A DNA stretch of 64,000 nt from Clostridium sp. Marseille-P299. Its GTDB lineage: Bacteria > Bacillota > Clostridia > Lachnospirales > Lachnospiraceae. Under the pieces are notes generated by a model, which saw only the letters and a program-made list of their open reading frames with translations, did no database searches and had not been told where the DNA came from. How positions within the stretch are numbered: the stretch's first letter is position 1; each line of letters opens with the position of its first letter. The stretch lies in NCBI RefSeq assembly GCF_900078195.1, contig NZ_FJVE01000006.1, positions 2,501 through 66,500 on the forward strand. Reading direction: 5' to 3'. Shown piece by piece: positions 62,771 to 64,000 of the stretch. The position numbers and the translations under genes were made by a program.

Positions 62771-64000
62771 CTATTCTACAGAAAGTACATAGTAGTAAAT
62801 TGGTTGACCACCCATGTGAACTTCCACATCTACCATTGGATACTTCTCCATAACTTTTTCCGCTATTTCATTGGCATCTTGTTCTGTCGTATCCTCGCCG
62901 TAGTATAAACTAATTAACTCTGAGTCATCATCTACGAGTTGGTCGATTAAATCAAGTGTCGTCTCGGAAATATCTTCACCAACGGAAAGAATTGTCTTAT
63001 CGCCAATTCCCATAATATTTCCTTGTTTAATTTCTTTTCCATCAAGACTTGTATCACGTACTGCATATGTCACCTGACCAGTCTTAACACGATTCATCTC
63101 TTCAATCATATGTTGTTCATTTTCGCTTGCGCTCTTATCAAATACATAATTAATGATTGCAGTAATTCCTTGAGGAACCGTTTTGGATGGAATAACAACG
63201 ATTTCCTTGTCTTCAGTTAAAGCCTTTGCCTGCTGTGCAGCTAATATGATATTACTATTATTAGGTAATATAAATATTGTATCTGCATTCACATGTTCAA
63301 TTGCATTTAACATATCTTCCGTACTTGGGTTCATTGTCTGACCACCTTCGATTAAGTAGTCAACACCAAGACCTGTAAAGATTTCATTAATACCTTCACC
63401 GATGGAAACAGCAACAAATCCAACCGCTTTTCTTGGTTCTTGTTTCTTAGGTTCAGAAGTTGCAGTAACAGACTTTTCAGCCTTTTCTGCTTCCATAATG
63501 AGACGCTCATTATGTTCTTCTCTCATATTATCAATTTTCATTCTTGATAAAGAACCATAAGTTAAAGCTTTTTGAATTGCGAGTCCAGGATCATTGGTAT
63601 GTACATGAACCTTGACAATGTCATCATCCGATACAACTACTATTGAATCTCCGATGGATTCTAAATAAGCTTTAAAAGAATGCTCTGTATCTAAATCATA
63701 TTCTTTTTCAATATTTATAATAAATTCAGTACAATAGCCGAATTTAATATCAGCTGTAGTAATATTTTCTTTGCTAATCTTTTGATTTCCTTCATTCTTT
63801 GCTGGGGTAATCTCAAAGGATACTTCCTTACCAAGCATTGCATCATAAGCACCTTTTAAAATTTCCACTAAGCCCTGTCCACCTGAGTCCACAACCCCGG
63901 CTTCCTTAAGCACAGGTAGTAATTCAGGTGTGTATGCAAGAACTTCTTCCATACGTTTAATCACTTCAGCGCCAAAATACACTAAATCATCAGTTTCTGA
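62771..64000 (-). CDS. FakA/YloV-like DAK2-DegV protein, partial
   Basis: The window holds the C-terminal 409 codons; the frame is still open at the window end, where TCA GAA ACT GAT GAT TTA precede a GTG at 63982 that could be mistaken for a start. The full family is about 550 residues with an N-terminal DAK2 kinase domain (missing here) and this C-terminal DegV-like half. In S. aureus FakA phosphorylates fatty acids with FakB. The visible AGVVDSGGQGLVEILKGAYDAM is the end of the DAK2 part; EGGQTMNPSTEDMLNAIEH, FILPNNSNIILAAQQA and the C-terminal GGQPIYYYVLSVE are typical of the YloV family. Followed by recG, the usual neighbour. Confidence 0.9.
   Translation of the reverse strand, partial: SETDDLVYFGAEVIKRMEEVLAYTPELLPVLKEAGVVDSGGQGLVEILKGAYDAMLGKEVSFEITPAKNEGNQKISKENITTADIKFGYCTEFIINIEKEYDLDTEHSFKAYLESIGDSIVVVSDDDIVKVHVHTNDPGLAIQKALTYGSLSRMKIDNMREEHNERLIMEAEKAEKSVTATSEPKKQEPRKAVGFVAVSIGEGINEIFTGLGVDYLIEGGQTMNPSTEDMLNAIEHVNADTIFILPNNSNIILAAQQAKALTEDKEIVVIPSKTVPQGITAIINYVFDKSASENEQHMIEEMNRVKTGQVTYAVRDTSLDGKEIKQGNIMGIGDKTILSVGEDISETTLDLIDQLVDDDSELISLYYGEDTTEQDANEIAEKVMEKYPMVDVEVHMGGQPIYYYVLSVE

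Overview
The window looks like chromosome from a low-GC, spore-forming, plant-polysaccharide-using Clostridia, most likely a Lachnospiraceae close to the Clostridium (Lachnoclostridium) phytofermentans group. Reasons: AT-rich intergenic DNA, strong GGAGG ribosome binding sites, spore coat genes, RemA, GH112/GH105/GH28 enzymes, and a Firmicutes-type glycolytic cluster joined to secG-rnr-smpB. The species call is inference. Nearly all genes are on the minus strand; the exceptions are tmRNA (ssrA), one AraC regulator and an insertion sequence.

Layout. 1-5.4 kb: a lipoprotein, a sensor kinase/response regulator pair, a surface cyclophilin and a D-lactate dehydrogenase. 5.5-6.5 kb: a heptanucleotide repeat, then ssrA with a textbook promoter and terminator. 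6.7-10.7 kb: small membrane and HTH proteins, a Gfo/Idh/MocA oxidoreductase overlapping a SagB-type nitroreductase, and an AraC regulator. 10.9-25.5 kb: a pectin (rhamnogalacturonan I) utilisation island. It holds an ABC importer without its ATPase, a GH105 unsaturated-rhamnogalacturonyl hydrolase, a GH112 phosphorylase, an SGNH acetylesterase with SLH-like repeats, a divergent AraC regulator and a 1222-residue GH106-like/FN3/GH28 fusion. The enzymes have no signal peptides, so imported oligosaccharides are probably dismantled inside the cell. 25.7-37 kb: a tiny KSG-rich protein, a CBS/DRTGG pyrophosphatase, then smpB, rnr, secG, gpmI, tpiA, pgk and gap. 37-41.2 kb: two mobile elements, a group II intron behind a terminator and an ISL3-like IS with an exact 8-bp target duplication and a broken transposase; two spore coat genes lie between them. 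41.3-51.4 kb: tandem signal peptidases, rpoZ, remA, yicC, two CobW-type GTPases (one with seven His/Cys-rich repeats), an amidase, a membrane GDPD and an MFS transporter. 51.6-60.4 kb: a coiled-coil/DUF4397 protein, then a four-gene surface-glycan operon (large membrane proteins, GT2, glf). 60.5-64 kb: recG and the 3' part of a FakA/YloV-like gene.

Themes. Trans-translation is split: ssrA at 6.1 kb and smpB at 28 kb are separated by the pectin island, whereas they usually sit side by side. Three unrelated genes (pgk, smpB, the SGNH esterase) have short tandem reiterations of DNA that start at or span the stop codon; in pgk and smpB they recreate an in-frame TAG stop. The two protein-coding repeat arrays (CobW and the DUF4397 protein) both have a 45-bp period. 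Together these suggest a genome prone to short tandem duplication. Intergenic spacers also carry a two-copy dispersed hairpin element and a 145-bp MITE-like element with perfect inverted ends.

Limits: everything was read by eye. Family calls rest on remembered motifs, and no search or folding program was run. Several starts were moved inside the longest open frame because a Shine-Dalgarno sequence supports an internal codon; each case is stated.
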